Below are positions 24,868 through 33,597 of a stretch of DNA of 36,172 bases, in pieces. The stretch comes from Chara braunii. Lineage: Eukaryota; Streptophyta; Charophyceae; Charales; Characeae. Every line of letters begins with the position of its first letter. The stretch's first letter is position 1. Below the pieces are notes generated by a model. The model had not been told where the DNA came from, ran no database searches, and was given only the letters and a program-made list of their open reading frames with translations. The stretch is from NCBI GenBank assembly GCA_003427395.1, contig BFEA01000162.1, forward strand, positions 800,418-836,589, in the 5' to 3' direction. The position numbers and the translations under genes were made by a program.

Positions 24868-25348
24868 NNNNNNNNNNNNNNNNNNNNNNNNNNNNNNNNN
24901 NNNNNNNNNNNNNNNNNNNNNNNNNNNNNNNNNNNNNNNNNNNNNNNNNNNNNNNNNNNNNNNNNNNNNNNNNNNNNNNNNNNNNNNNNNNNNNNNNNNN
25001 NNNNNNNNNNNNNNNNNNNNNNNNNNNNNNNNNNNNNNNNNNNNNNNNNNNNNNNNNNNNNNNNNNNNNNNNNNNNNNNNNNNNNNNNNNNNNNNNNNNN
25101 NNNNNNNNNNNNNNNNNNNNNNNNNNNNNNNNNNNNNNNNNNNNNNNNNNNNNNNNNNNNNNNNNNNNNNNNNNNNNNNNNNNNNNNNNNNNNNNNNNNN
25201 NNNNNNNNNNNNNNNNNNNNNNNNNNNNNNNNNNNNNNNNNNNNNNNNNNNNNNNNNNNNNNNNNNNNNNNNNNNNNNNNNNNNNNNNNNNNNNNNNNNN
25301 NNNNNNNNNNNNNNNNNNNNNNNNNNNNNNNNNNNNNNNNNNNNNNNN
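24868..25348. other. Assembly gap (481 N)
   Basis: 481 consecutive Ns. The left side ends in (AATC)n and the right side begins inside a copy of the foldback element found at 33.6 kb. Confidence 1.
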
Positions 25349-25382
25349 ATCTGGGTCGTGGATCATTATCGATCAATAGGCC
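25349..25382. repeat. Partial copy of the 33.6-kb foldback element
   Basis: 34 bp starting ATCTGGGTCGTGGATC and ending CAATAGGCC are identical to 33611-33644, the loop and adjoining stem of the foldback there. The copy is cut by the N gap on the left and by the adapter on the right. Confidence 0.85.
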
Positions 25383-25420
25383 CTGTCTCTTATACACATC
25401 TAGATGTGTATAAGAGACAG
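25383..25420. other. Second Tn5/Nextera mate-pair junction adapter (assembly artefact)
   Basis: Identical 38-bp double mosaic end as at 22317-22354. Sequence on its two sides was joined by library construction. Confidence 0.97.
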
Positions 25421-25549
25421 GGTGGGAACGACCCTTCCCCCCCCAATCAAAAAAAAAAAAAACTGAAAAAAATTCAAAAAAATCGTTTTTTTTTTCGGCC
25501 CCAAAATTATCCCCCCCCCCTCAAAAAATCCCCAGATTCCGCTGTCGGC

Positions 25550-25576
25550 GCGAATACCCTTACAAGGGTATCCGCC
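25550..25576. repeat. Short hairpin ATACCCTT / AAGGGTAT
   Basis: ATACCCTT (25554-25561) and AAGGGTAT (25564-25571) with a 2-nt spacer, flanked by GGCG and CGCC that extend the dyad imperfectly. Confidence 0.6.
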
Positions 25577-25620
25577 CTAGTTTTTGCAAGTGACAGAAAA
25601 TACCTTTGGTTTAAAAATTA

Positions 25621-27813
25621 AGTATTATGTGCGAGGCGCGGCTGCGTCTGTAGCGGAGGCTGACCAGATGGTTGACTAGAACAGAGAGTGTGTGGGCACG
25701 CAGGGTTTAAGGCGCGCGGGATTTCTTTCCTTGTCGTTGATTATAAACCCGGCATGGACGCCGGTCGGTTTGACTTTGTTTTATTTTTATTTATTTATTT
25801 TTGATTAAGTAGGAATTAAGGATATTTTCTTGCGACCGAGGCGAGCGCGCGTGCGAGGACGACGGCATCGATAACGACGGCGCGACTTCGTGCGGTGAGA
25901 GGGGCATCGTAGGATGGTGCGCGGGGCAATTATGGCACGGTATAAGCAAGCAGGCGCGGGCACTGGGAGCCGCGCAGCCGGGTTGTTGGCCCAAAGCACC
26001 GCGCCGCACAGCCTTGTATGGTACTCTGCGGGCATTGGTCTCAGGCTTGGGCTTAGCTGTATAGGTTACGATGTTGGATTATGGCTATGGAGGTTCGGGG
26101 ATCGAGGCCAGTGGGCGTTGGCGCAGCAGCGGCGGAGCGTCATGAAGGAGATTGAGGGGGTTGAGGGCTCGACGGGGCTATCCCCTTTTGGTTTTGTTAG
26201 TAGGCGCGGCAACGGACCCGATCCAGGGGACCGGTAGGGTATTAGCAATCCCCGCCCCTTTGTCTAGGATTTTTGTATATATATATATGTTATTCTTATT
26301 TTATTTTATGTTTGTGTTTTTATTTTATTTATTATTATATTTATTCGCGGTAGCATGGCTGGCTACTTGGGTTTTGAAGAACCGTGGATGGGGGACTGCC
26401 GCTGCTAGGTCCTTTGGGACATCCGCTAAAACGAGGGATGGGCTGGCGGGCCCGGGGTGCTTGTCACTGCTGGAGTTTGTAGTATATGATGGGGTTACCT
26501 GTCTGAACCCGGCTTTGAAAGAGGGCCAGATCTGTGCACAGCCCTGTGAGGCAGGATGGCACTAAAGAGACTCGGGTTGGGAAGGGCCCCGGGGCGTGGC
26601 CACAGCCGAGGTCCTTCGGGATATCCGTTAAGATCGGAATGATGCGGGGAAGATTAGGCCGGCCGCCGTAGCGCGGTGTGTATGAAGTCGGGGTAGTGTG
26701 TCTCCTGCCTCCATTTGGCTGTCGGAGACTCCGCATGATTCGGTCCCCGTTTGTTCGAACGCGGCAGGTCGGTCAGGCACAGGAAGGGAGAATGCGCTAG
26801 GCAATAGAAGGCGGGACGAGGAGATAGCGGGGGCGGCGAGGGCGGAGACTGAAGCGAACCTGGACGCAGGTTAGGCCGGGTACTTGCGACGGAAGAGTGG
26901 CGACGAGGTAAGCGGGCGATAATGTAGCGGGCGGTCGGGCACTGTGCTAGCAGCAGTGGCCAGTTGAAGAGCGCAGCGGAGTGTCGGGGAGCAAGGTGGC
27001 TATGGGATAGGCAGGGGAGCGAAAACAAACGGGTGCGCAAAGTGGAGGAGACATCGGAGGGAGGAGATCCTACCTGCCCGCCGTCGTTGAGCCATAAGGT
27101 GGGATGAACTCGGCCAAGAGCTCGGTCGCGTGCACTCAGAAGATAAGGGAGCAAGGGATACCGGGCAGCGCAGGTCGAGAGAGAAAGGGCGACAGGTAGT
27201 AGAAAAGGCGAGTGAACCTGGTCGGGGCCTGGCGCCAGGTGCATTCGCAGGAAACGAAGATGGCGGGAAGCAAGCAGTACACGGTGGCAAGTAGATAACT
27301 CGCGTGATTCTTGATGGAATTAGGCGAGTAAAGAGCTGGGATGGGATTTTTAATGTTGGGCGAACCTGTTTATGAAGTTAGTTTTAGAGGGAAGTTAGTA
27401 GTTTAGGCGGTTAGTGAAGAAGACAGTGCGCCGAGTTATGGTGAGAGGAGAACGGGAGAGAAGGAAAACTGTAGCTCGCCAGTTCCTTCGTGGAAACAGG
27501 CGGGGAGAGAAGCGTTTTGGGGGTTTTGGGGTGCTGCGACCCCGAATCTGGCCCTAGTTTAGCACTGGAGTCAGTAGGGAGAAAGTTAGTAGAGAAAGCT
27601 AGTGCGTGGGGATGTCAAAGAAGAAGGAGAATAAGAGAGCAAAAAGGAGATGTGCGCCCTCGATGCTTGATGGATGCTGACGAGGTAACAGCCGAATTCG
27701 ACGTTTATGAAGAAGGCGAAATAGACAGAAGTGTTAGTTTTTAGTGTAGTAGGCAGCTTTCGAGATGCGACAGGTAGGGGCTGCGCCCGGGTGGAAGGTC
27801 GTTACAAAGTGAT
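25621..27813. other. Unassigned DNA, no recognised gene
   Basis: The minus strand is C/T-rich over 26.7-27.3 kb. Open frames (for example 26654-27244 minus, 196 codons, and 25914-26237 plus, 107 codons) show no recognisable protein. A diverged direct repeat AGGTCCTT.GGGA.ATCCG.TAA occurs near 26408 and 26609. An AT/T-rich stretch lies at 26270-26345. No LTR, primer-binding site or RNA gene was recognised. Confidence 0.4.
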
Positions 27814-27845
27814 ATGAATCTTCCCGTGTTTTGGGGAAGATTCAT
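27814..27845. repeat. Perfect 12-bp hairpin, nested in a larger dyad
   Basis: ATGAATCTTCCC (27814-27825), loop GTGTTTTG, GGGAAGATTCAT (27834-27845). An outer imperfect dyad AGTGATATGA (27809) / TCATATCGCACT (27875) surrounds it. Confidence 0.85.
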
Positions 27846-27883
27846 CCTTTTTTTACCCACTTAGCGAAGGCGACTCATATCGC

Positions 27884-28715
27884 ACTGTTGAATCCAAAGA
27901 GGGGATTAGTGGCGGGAGAAGAAGTGAAATTGATGAGAGAGAGGGGGGTGGAAAGTGGACACGGAGGAGAGATTGTGAAGGGGGAGGGAGAGGCAAAGAA
28001 GCTGAACCTACCTCGACCGAGTGGGTTCCGATGGTACCCGCCGCGGCATGCTTGCGGTGCGGCTCGAAGTCTGCGTTCTGGCCGTAGTTGGCCTGCAGGA
28101 GGGGTAGCCGCCTTTCCCCCGTGATATTCTGATCCTGGCCATAATAGTGGCCAGGGGCATGCCCCTACGGAAGTTAGTAACCAAGAGCTTATGCATGCGA
28201 GTAGGGAGAGCTAGAGATCGAACTTACCTGAGTTGCTGTTTACAGTCATCTGTAGCTGAGGAAGTTTGCCTTGCTGGCCAAGGCGGTATTTGTTGTGTCC
28301 GGATCCACGCTGCCCATCTGCATATTGGTTGACAGAGCCCGACTGTAATACGGCTATTGGCGTCTAAGAGTTGGGAGTACGTGGGAGAGAGAGAGAGGAT
28401 AGAGAAGGAGAAGTGTGAATTGCCTGTACCTGGCCAGGGTAGCGGCCAGATCCGACGGAGGTAGGACATCTGCAAAATAGAGAGAGGTAGAGCCAGACTT
28501 ACGTGCCTGGGCACACCGTGGTTCAGAGTGAAGGGCGGGCGGGTGTTGTTCTCAGCCAGCCTAAAGACGAGTACAGGGGGGGGGTTGAACCTGACCGAAT
28601 AGTTGGCCGAGTGCAGGGAGAGAAAGAGGAGTGGTACGATAACACGTACCTGGAGAGTGGCGACGGTCTGCCGTGTTAGCTGCTTGCGAGTCGGGTATGT
28701 TGTGGGGTCGTCCTC
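27884..28715 (-). other. Ladder of splice-like signals: candidate multi-exon transcript
   Basis: On the minus strand acceptors and donors alternate in order. Exon-like intervals are 28715-28650, 28560-28503, 28469-28430, 28342-28228 and 28164-28012, with a last acceptor at 27884. Donors are CAG|GTACGTG, CAC|GTAAGT, CAG|GTACAG, CAG|GTAAGTT and GAG|GTAGGTT. Acceptors are TGCAG, TTTAG, TTTTGCAG, TTACAG, CGTAG and AACAG, several after pyrimidine-rich tracts and one after CTAAT. Joining the last exons leaves a frame open (GRYPGQ, SGSVNQYADGQRG, HNKYRLGQQGK) to a TAA, but a second frame is open too, so coding is not proven. One interval between exons is only 33 nt, too short for a normal intron. 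Product unknown. Confidence 0.3.
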
Positions 28716-28729
28716 CTGCAGAGTTGGCA

Positions 28730-29370
28730 TCTGCGGGTGCTGATGACAATGCCGGACTGCTGCACGCTACTTCGCATCACTGCACATTGCGGACATATTG
28801 CAGTTGACAGGGCCAGGCTGATTGCACGTCGCTAGTAACCGCTGCGTACTGGGTGCGAAGCTAATACCGCGGTTGTTGACTGCACGCCGACGGCTACTGC
28901 TGACCACTGCTGTGTGCTGCCGCTGCGTCTGTGGACTGTGCACGGGCGGTTGTAGCTGATTACTGCATATTGCCATATACCGCCGACTACCTCGGCTATG
29001 TGTTTGCTACAGCAGCCGCCATGCTTACTGTGGGCTGCTGTGCTGATGGCGACCGTGTGGGCCGCGGTGTAATTGTTGGGTGTTGTGCTGAGCTGCAGCT
29101 TTGCTACGCCTTCGCTGCGCACTGGGCAGTGTTGCGATACTCGAAAGGCATACGAGGCGTGCGCTGTGTCGCGTGTGGTTAACTAAGGTTGCGTGGCTGC
29201 AGTTTTGCCAAGGAGGGCGAGGGTGGTTGCGTGGTGAAGGGAGGTCACCGCCGCAGGCTGGAAGAGTCGTTGGAAAGGGAGGGGTTATCACTGCGATTTG
29301 GAAGGTTGTCAGGAGAAGTTGGGTTCGGCGGTTTGACTCCAAGTTGACCAAGTTGTTACACTTGGCCACC
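28730..29370. other. Cryptically simple CTGC/GTTG-rich DNA, no gene recognised
   Basis: Frequent diffuse ACTGC, GCTGC and TTGC motifs without a fixed period. Open frames lack recognisable domains. Confidence 0.4.
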
Positions 29371-29581
29371 ATTGTGGGGCCCTCAGGCGCTCGAAGATAA
29401 CGAGGCCCTCTCGCGCGAGTCTGAGCGTACCCATCTTGTACCTGAGGGACTAAACGCTCCTACTTCTGCCCTTCTTACTCTTAAGTCTGGTCTATTGGAT
29501 CTGAGAGGAAGGAGGCAGGCGGGATTGCAACCCGTAGGACCGCAGCAAGACTCTGTGGGGAGTCAACCCACCGATTGCGGG

Positions 29582-29625
29582 AGCTCTGCCGGAGCCTAGG
29601 CGAAGCTCTGCCGGAGCCTAGGCGA
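29582..29625. repeat. 22-bp tandem repeat, 2 copies plus remnant
   Basis: AGCTCTGCCGGAGCCTAGGC plus GA occurs at 29582-29603 and 29604-29625 identically, followed by a partial GGCTCTGG. Confidence 0.92.
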
Positions 29626-29914
29626 GGCTCTGGAGGCAGGGAACTGAAAGGTGATCATTGGCTTTCCCTCTATATACCCTGGTATAACCCCCACCTGTAA
29701 ATCTTGCTATGGTTGACTGAGTATACTGCACGCACCCCTATTTTGACTTTGGATTGACTGGCAGGACAACTCAGATTAGGTAAAGGAAGGTGTGCGCAAT
29801 CTCAGTTTCAGTTTTTGTTGATTGCCTGAAGGCAGATTGTGAACATAAGGGGTTGCATTTGGGGGGAAGGGTGGGTGAAAGGTGGTCTTGCTTGAGCGTG
29901 AATGGGTCCTATAG

Positions 29915-29950
29915 GGTCAGACCAGTTCAATAAGATTGGACGCCTTGACC
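29915..29950 (+). other. Hairpin unit 1
   Basis: Outer stem GGTCAG / TTGACC (one G-T pair), inner TCAA/TGGA with one mismatch, loop TAAGAT 29931-29936. The inner part of the outer stem (ACC/GCC) has lost pairing relative to unit 2. Confidence 0.7.
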
Positions 29951-29979
29951 GCTGTGTTTTATTTTTGAATTGCATGGAG

Positions 29980-30015
29980 AGTCAGACCAGCTCCATAAGA
30001 TTGGACGGTCTGATT
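29980..30015 (+). other. Hairpin unit 2
   Basis: Outer stem AGTCAGACC / GGTCTGATT, 9 bp with one G-T pair. Inner stem TCCA/TGGA, loop TAAGAT 29996-30001. Confidence 0.85.
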
Positions 30016-30055
30016 GCTATGGAATGTTAGGGTTTGATTGTGACTGATTTTTCAA

Positions 30056-30096
30056 GGGCCAAACATGTACCATAAGATTGGAGGGTTTGGTTGCCC
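30056..30096 (+). other. Hairpin unit 3
   Basis: Outer stem CCAAAC / GTTTGG, extendable as GGGC / GCCC across a 3-nt bulge. Inner CCA/TGG, loop TAAGAT 30073-30078. Confidence 0.85.
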
Positions 30097-30141
30097 TGTT
30101 TGATTGGGGTTTGTTCTGTTTCTTTTGTTTCTGATCAAGGA

Positions 30142-30178
30142 GGTCTGAGAAAGTCCATAAGATTGGATGGCTCAGCCC
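30142..30178 (+). other. Hairpin unit 4
   Basis: Outer stem CTGAG / CTCAG, then one mismatch, then GG / CC. Inner stem GTCCA/TGGAT with a terminal G-T pair, loop TAAGAT 30158-30163. Confidence 0.8.
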
Positions 30179-30212
30179 CCCTCTTGTTTCATTCTAAGGG
30201 AGTAATTCTTGC

Positions 30213-30255
30213 TGAGGACAAGGCATGTCCATAAGATTGGACGACCTTGGACTCA
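30213..30255 (+). other. Hairpin unit 5
   Basis: Outer stem CAAGG / CCTTG, then opposed GA / GA (tandem G-A pair geometry), then TGAG / CTCA. Inner stem GTCCA/TGGAC, loop TAAGAT 30232-30237. Confidence 0.85.
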
Positions 30256-30289
30256 TGCCGCATACATTGGATCAGAGCGAAACGAACCT

Positions 30290-30339
30290 GGCAAAGGACC
30301 AGATGTGTTCCATAAGATTGGACGGTCTGGCCCAATGCC
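30290..30339 (+). other. Hairpin unit 6
   Basis: Outer stem CCAGA / TCTGG, mismatch, GG / CC, small internal loop, GGCA / TGCC: 11 pairs in total. Inner TCCA/TGGA, loop TAAGAT 30313-30318. Confidence 0.85.
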
Positions 30340-30407
30340 TCGCACATGCTGGAACCTAAAAGGTTAAACTTTGGCTATATTTTATATTATCTTATTTATG
30401 AACAGGC

Positions 30408-30447
30408 TAGTCAGGCGTGGGTTCAATAAGATTGGACGATCTGGCTA
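30408..30447 (+). other. Hairpin unit 7
   Basis: Outer stem TAGTCAG / CTGGCTA, 7 bp including a T-G wobble. Inner TCAA/TGGA with one mismatch, loop TAAGAT 30427-30432, and the largest 5' internal loop of the set. Confidence 0.75.
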
Positions 30448-30501
30448 TAGCTTATCATGAAGTGAAGAGAGTATAACTAAGAGTATAATTGAAGGTGACC
30501 T

Positions 30502-30550
30502 TGGGCAGGCTGGGCCATGTTCTAAGATGAACGGCTCAGTCCTATGCCCA
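30502..30550 (+). other. Hairpin unit 8
   Basis: Inner stem GTTC/GAAC replaces TCCA/TGGA, loop TAAGAT 30523-30528. The outer stem CTGGGCC / GGCTCAG (one wobble) extends through GGGCA / TGCCC, giving more than 15 pairs. Confidence 0.88.
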
Positions 30551-30609
30551 GCTTTCGAACACCAAGCTCAGAGAGGTATATATAATCTGGATATTAAACA
30601 GTTCGGGGC

Positions 30610-30643
30610 GGCTGAACCTTGTTCTAAGATGAACGGCTTAGTC
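30610..30643 (+). other. Hairpin unit 9
   Basis: Outer stem GGCTGAACC / GGCTTAGTC with two wobble pairs and one mismatch. Inner GTTC/GAAC, loop TAAGAT 30625-30630. It is a sister of unit 8. Confidence 0.85.
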
Positions 30644-30702
30644 ATATGCTCAAAAGGAAGAGAGAAGTAGTTGTGCAACCTGTTCGTGTATGCTCAATGG
30701 CT

Positions 30703-30740
30703 GAGTCAGGCAGGTTCCATAAGATTGGACGGCTTGACTT
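30703..30740 (+). other. Hairpin unit 10
   Basis: Outer stem AGTCAGGC / GCTTGACT, 8 bp with one G-T pair, plus a flanking G-T. Inner TCCA/TGGA, loop TAAGAT 30720-30725. No further unit is seen downstream. Confidence 0.85.
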
Positions 30741-31033
30741 TATGCCCTATGTAAGCTGGGTATAAGGGAATAAAGCATCGAGAGATTACGAACTATTGTT
30801 TGCAAAGTTTGACTTGGCGTGGCGAGAGTACTTACCTTTGTGGTTTGGCCTGCATGTGGCTGAGTGAGGCTACTACTTGGTCAGAGTTTCAGTTTGACGG
30901 GTAGTTGCTTTAGTTGCTCGCCACGTGCTAGAGCGATGGGAGTTAGGTCGATTCCTGCATTTTCTGAGCTAAGTTTATTTTACTTAGATCGATTCTCACA
31001 TTTTCTGGGATCTTTTGTTATACTTGGCTTTGT

Positions 31034-31350
31034 ATAAATCTTGGTAAGCTACTTTCTCTACGGGAAGCGCTACCGAAATTTCTGCAAATCCCAGGAGTTA
31101 GTCAAAATTTTGACTTGTCAAAGTTCAACTTGTCTAAAGTTTATATATGACTTAGTAAAAATCTGGAAAGTCTCATTTTCTAAAGGGAGTGCTGCCCAAA
31201 TTTTTGTTGATTCAGGGAGTTACACAAAGTTGGACTTTGGAAAGTCAAAGACTACTTTTGGTTTCATATTCAGGCTGATACAAATCTTGAAAAGACATTT
31301 TTCCTACGGGAAGCGCTGCCGAAATTTTCTTGATTCAGAGGAGTTAGATT
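31034..31350. repeat. Diverged tandem repeat, 3 copies, period ~124 bp
   Basis: Copies start near 31034, 31158 and 31281 with AAATCTTG or similar. They share CTACGGGAAGCGCT.CCGAAAT (copy 2: CTAAAGGGAGTGCTGCCCAAAT) and end in GAGTTA. No coding frame runs through all three convincingly. Confidence 0.8.
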
Positions 31351-31845
31351 ATATTTTGACAGGTGGCGATTCTTGCAATCCACCCTGAATAGGGGAAATC
31401 CTGTCGTTAGTCTACCTTTGCTTTGGGCACTGGCTTAGAGGTAGACTTAGACTTGGTTGGCAGATAACTTTGAGTGAGGATGTGCTATGGAGGTTCATCC
31501 CCCATATGCTGATAATTTAGCTTGGGCATTGACCTGTCTTATGGTACAGATTTTCGTTGGACTTCGATTCAGGACTTGGATTAGCTTCAGCTTGATCCTA
31601 TAAGGATCACCTTCTGATAACAGGTCGGTTGCCGATTCATCGGTTTACGATTCAACTCCAATTCACTCTTGCCACTCAACCTAAAGGCTTTAGCCTTGTG
31701 ATTGAACTGTTTTGTTGTGTTTTTACCCGGATTTTATTGAATGGTCATCCAACAAAAGTACTGAGTATTTATTTAAGAGTTGCACGAGTGACGCTTGTAT
31801 GGCTAAAGCGAGGGGTATGAGTGCAAGGAATAGTTGAAGTTAACC

Positions 31846-32000
31846 CCGTGTAGTGCGTGGACTTTTGGATGAATCTTTGATGTGATTGCAGGTATGATTG
31901 TGGTTCCCTGCTTTTTATACGTGTAGTGCGTGGAATGATTGAGTATTTGGTTGTGGTCATCCAACGTGTAGTGCAAGGATGTGATTGCAGGTATGGTTGA
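31846..32000. repeat. Short dispersed repeat CGTGTAGTGC.xGGA, 3 copies
   Basis: CGTGTAGTGC followed by GTGGA or AAGGA occurs near 31846, 31921 and 31967. ATGTGATTGCAGGTATG also occurs twice (about 31877 and 31979), so blocks are shuffled rather than simply tandem. Confidence 0.7.
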
Positions 32001-32049
32001 AGTTGACCACTGGTTCGGACTCGGGATGTGATTGTCTGCGATTTCATAC

Positions 32050-33240
32050 ATATATGGCTGAGAGGAGCCTCACTGTGACTGTGAGAAGTGATCGCCCTAT
32101 ATAATCAACCCTTGCGTATTTATAAGTGCCCTGAGTATTTGAGAGGCCTAATGTGAGTGTGAATAAGGGTTAACTGGATTATATCTCGAGAGGGATGGGA
32201 GGTTCCCTTTTTACCCTTGCTTTTTAGAGTTTGTATGGTTGGACGTTGTAATCCGTGGCAGACGTTAAAGTCAAACCCCTTGACTTTTTGCCCAGGCCCG
32301 GAGTATGACTTACCCCCAGGGTCGCAAGAAACAACTGCCACCACAGGTCTGGACCTGTGTACCACCCGCTCTGCATAAGGTGCAGAAGATGGTGTATGGT
32401 CTTCAACCGCGCATGGCGGTTGTCCAGCGTTGAAAGATTAACCCTCAAGGCGCGTGTCAGCCGACACTTGAGTGTCGAACGCGACCCTTGACATTAACGA
32501 GGACCGCATGAGTATGGGTACTACATAGTACGCCATCGTCGCGACTGCTTGCGTATATTTGCATTTGCGAGTCGATATGAGTTAGCCCTGCGTCCGCGCG
32601 GTTTTATACTAAGTCTCTCGCGCGACGCCCATTTGATTTTCGCAGTGAAAGGTTATGGGTTGACTACCGAGGGGCTAGGAGCGTTGTCGCGTTGTTTGTG
32701 TTGTGTCGTGTCGTATTGTATGTGCGTGTGTGTGCGTTTTATTTTTGTATTCGTAAAGTGGTGTGCGCGTGGTGTGTGGGATGCGTCCTAGTCGACCGAC
32801 GACGAGCCGCGCTTGGGACTTCAGCCCCCCAAGATGTCGGTTCGCGTGCGGGCCCGACAAGCGTATTACTGCGCGTACCCCCTATGCTACAGCGAACGAG
32901 AAACGCCCTCGGCTGGTCCACCTCTGCGATTGTAACCGGGTAGCTTTCGTACTGTGGACTGGTAGCTCGGCGGGGATACGCCCACCGAAGGGAGGTGACA
33001 GCTCCCGTAAGGTGGAGGTAAGTTGTGCCTCGCGTAGGCCCTATCCTGTCGTAGGGGCTCGCGAGAGGTATGGCTGGCGCACTCGGNCGGAGCGGCCTAA
33101 GGAAGCTCCATTTGCGCGTTCGTGTCGAGGTTGGTCCAACTCCTGCGTGACGCGGCCGAGAGGGTCCCGCGCTCCCGCGTGCGGTGCCGGACCGATGCGT
33201 CTGACACCGCCCCCACGTTTTTGAAGTTTTTATGTTTTTT
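32050..33240. other. Unassigned DNA with two short palindromes
   Basis: No recognised gene. CACAGGTC-TG-GACCTGTG (32342-32359) and CGACACT-TG-AGTGTCG (32462-32477) are perfect hairpins with 2-nt centres. One N is at 33087. The open frames across 32.7-33.3 kb lack recognisable domains. Confidence 0.4.
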
Positions 33241-33304
33241 TTTTTGCTAGGGGGTAGGGGAGCCCCCCCCGACTCGAAACTCACTCCCCTCTCCCAAAAC
33301 CCCC

Positions 33305-33390
33305 TCCCCGATCGGCCACGGCCGCGGCCGAAAGTTCTCGGTCGGAGCGGCCGCGGCCAGCGTGCAACATAGCTTGGAGGAGGAGGAGGA
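33305..33390 (-). repeat. GGCCG-rich dispersed repeat, copy 2 (inverted)
   Basis: GCGGCCGCGGCCAGCGTGCAACATAG-type sequence is the reverse complement of the core at 24470-24500. It is again next to GGAGG repeats and a C/G-rich palindromic stretch. Confidence 0.65.
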
Positions 33391-33597
33391 GGCTCCCGAC
33401 GATGGCAAGCAAGGGCGTAGAGGTCCAGCAGCTAAGCAGCGTGAAGGCATGGCAGCGGGTCATCAACGCCAAAGCACTGGGGGGCGAGCATCGCGTAGCG
33501 CGGGAACGGGGCAGCGGGCCGTTGGTGGGGAGGGACAGGTGGGCCAGGCCACTACACCGCACGCAGTCCGAAACCAGGGCTACGGAATTTCGAATTC

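Larger units (their letters stand above)
29911..30745 (+). repeat. Array of ten TAAGAT-loop hairpin units (candidate structured RNA)
   Basis: Ten units recur every 65-114 bp. TAAGAT cores are at 29931, 29996, 30073, 30158, 30232, 30313, 30427, 30523, 30625 and 30720. Each has an invariant hexaloop TAAGAT closed by a 4-bp inner stem (mostly TCCA/TGGA, or GTTC/GAAC in units 8-9), then CGG or a variant on the 3' side, then an outer stem whose sequence differs in every unit but is complementary. Sequence between units is not conserved. Conservation of pairing with change of sequence points to a folded RNA (plus-strand reading gives UAAGAU) or DNA cruciforms. No known RNA family is recognised. Which strand is transcribed is unknown. 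Confidence 0.85.

Noticed and set aside
22317-25420. Genuine Tn5 transposon insertion flanked by mosaic ends
   Set aside because: The two 38-mers are each a back-to-back pair of mosaic ends without transposase or marker genes, which is the mate-pair library junction, not a transposon.
26654-27244. 196-codon minus-strand frame
   Set aside because: Pyrimidine-rich composition with Leu/Pro/Ser/Arg bias and no recognisable domain. It could be intronic or UTR sequence of a candidate transcript.
27490-27744. 84-codon plus-strand frame ending in an acidic segment
   Set aside because: Starts at GTG only, has no homology I recognise and no supporting splice or promoter signals.
25621-29640. LTR retrotransposon
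   Set aside because: GGTCGTTACA near 27799 resembles an LTR end, but no matching start, primer-binding site, second LTR or gag-pol domains were found.
29911-30745. CRISPR-like array
   Set aside because: Regular conserved motifs are present, but the repeats are not near-identical full-length units, spacers vary from about 30 to 80 bp, no cas genes exist and the context is eukaryotic.
32739-33284. 181-codon minus-strand frame
   Set aside because: Contains an N, overlaps a comparable plus-strand frame and shows no domain.
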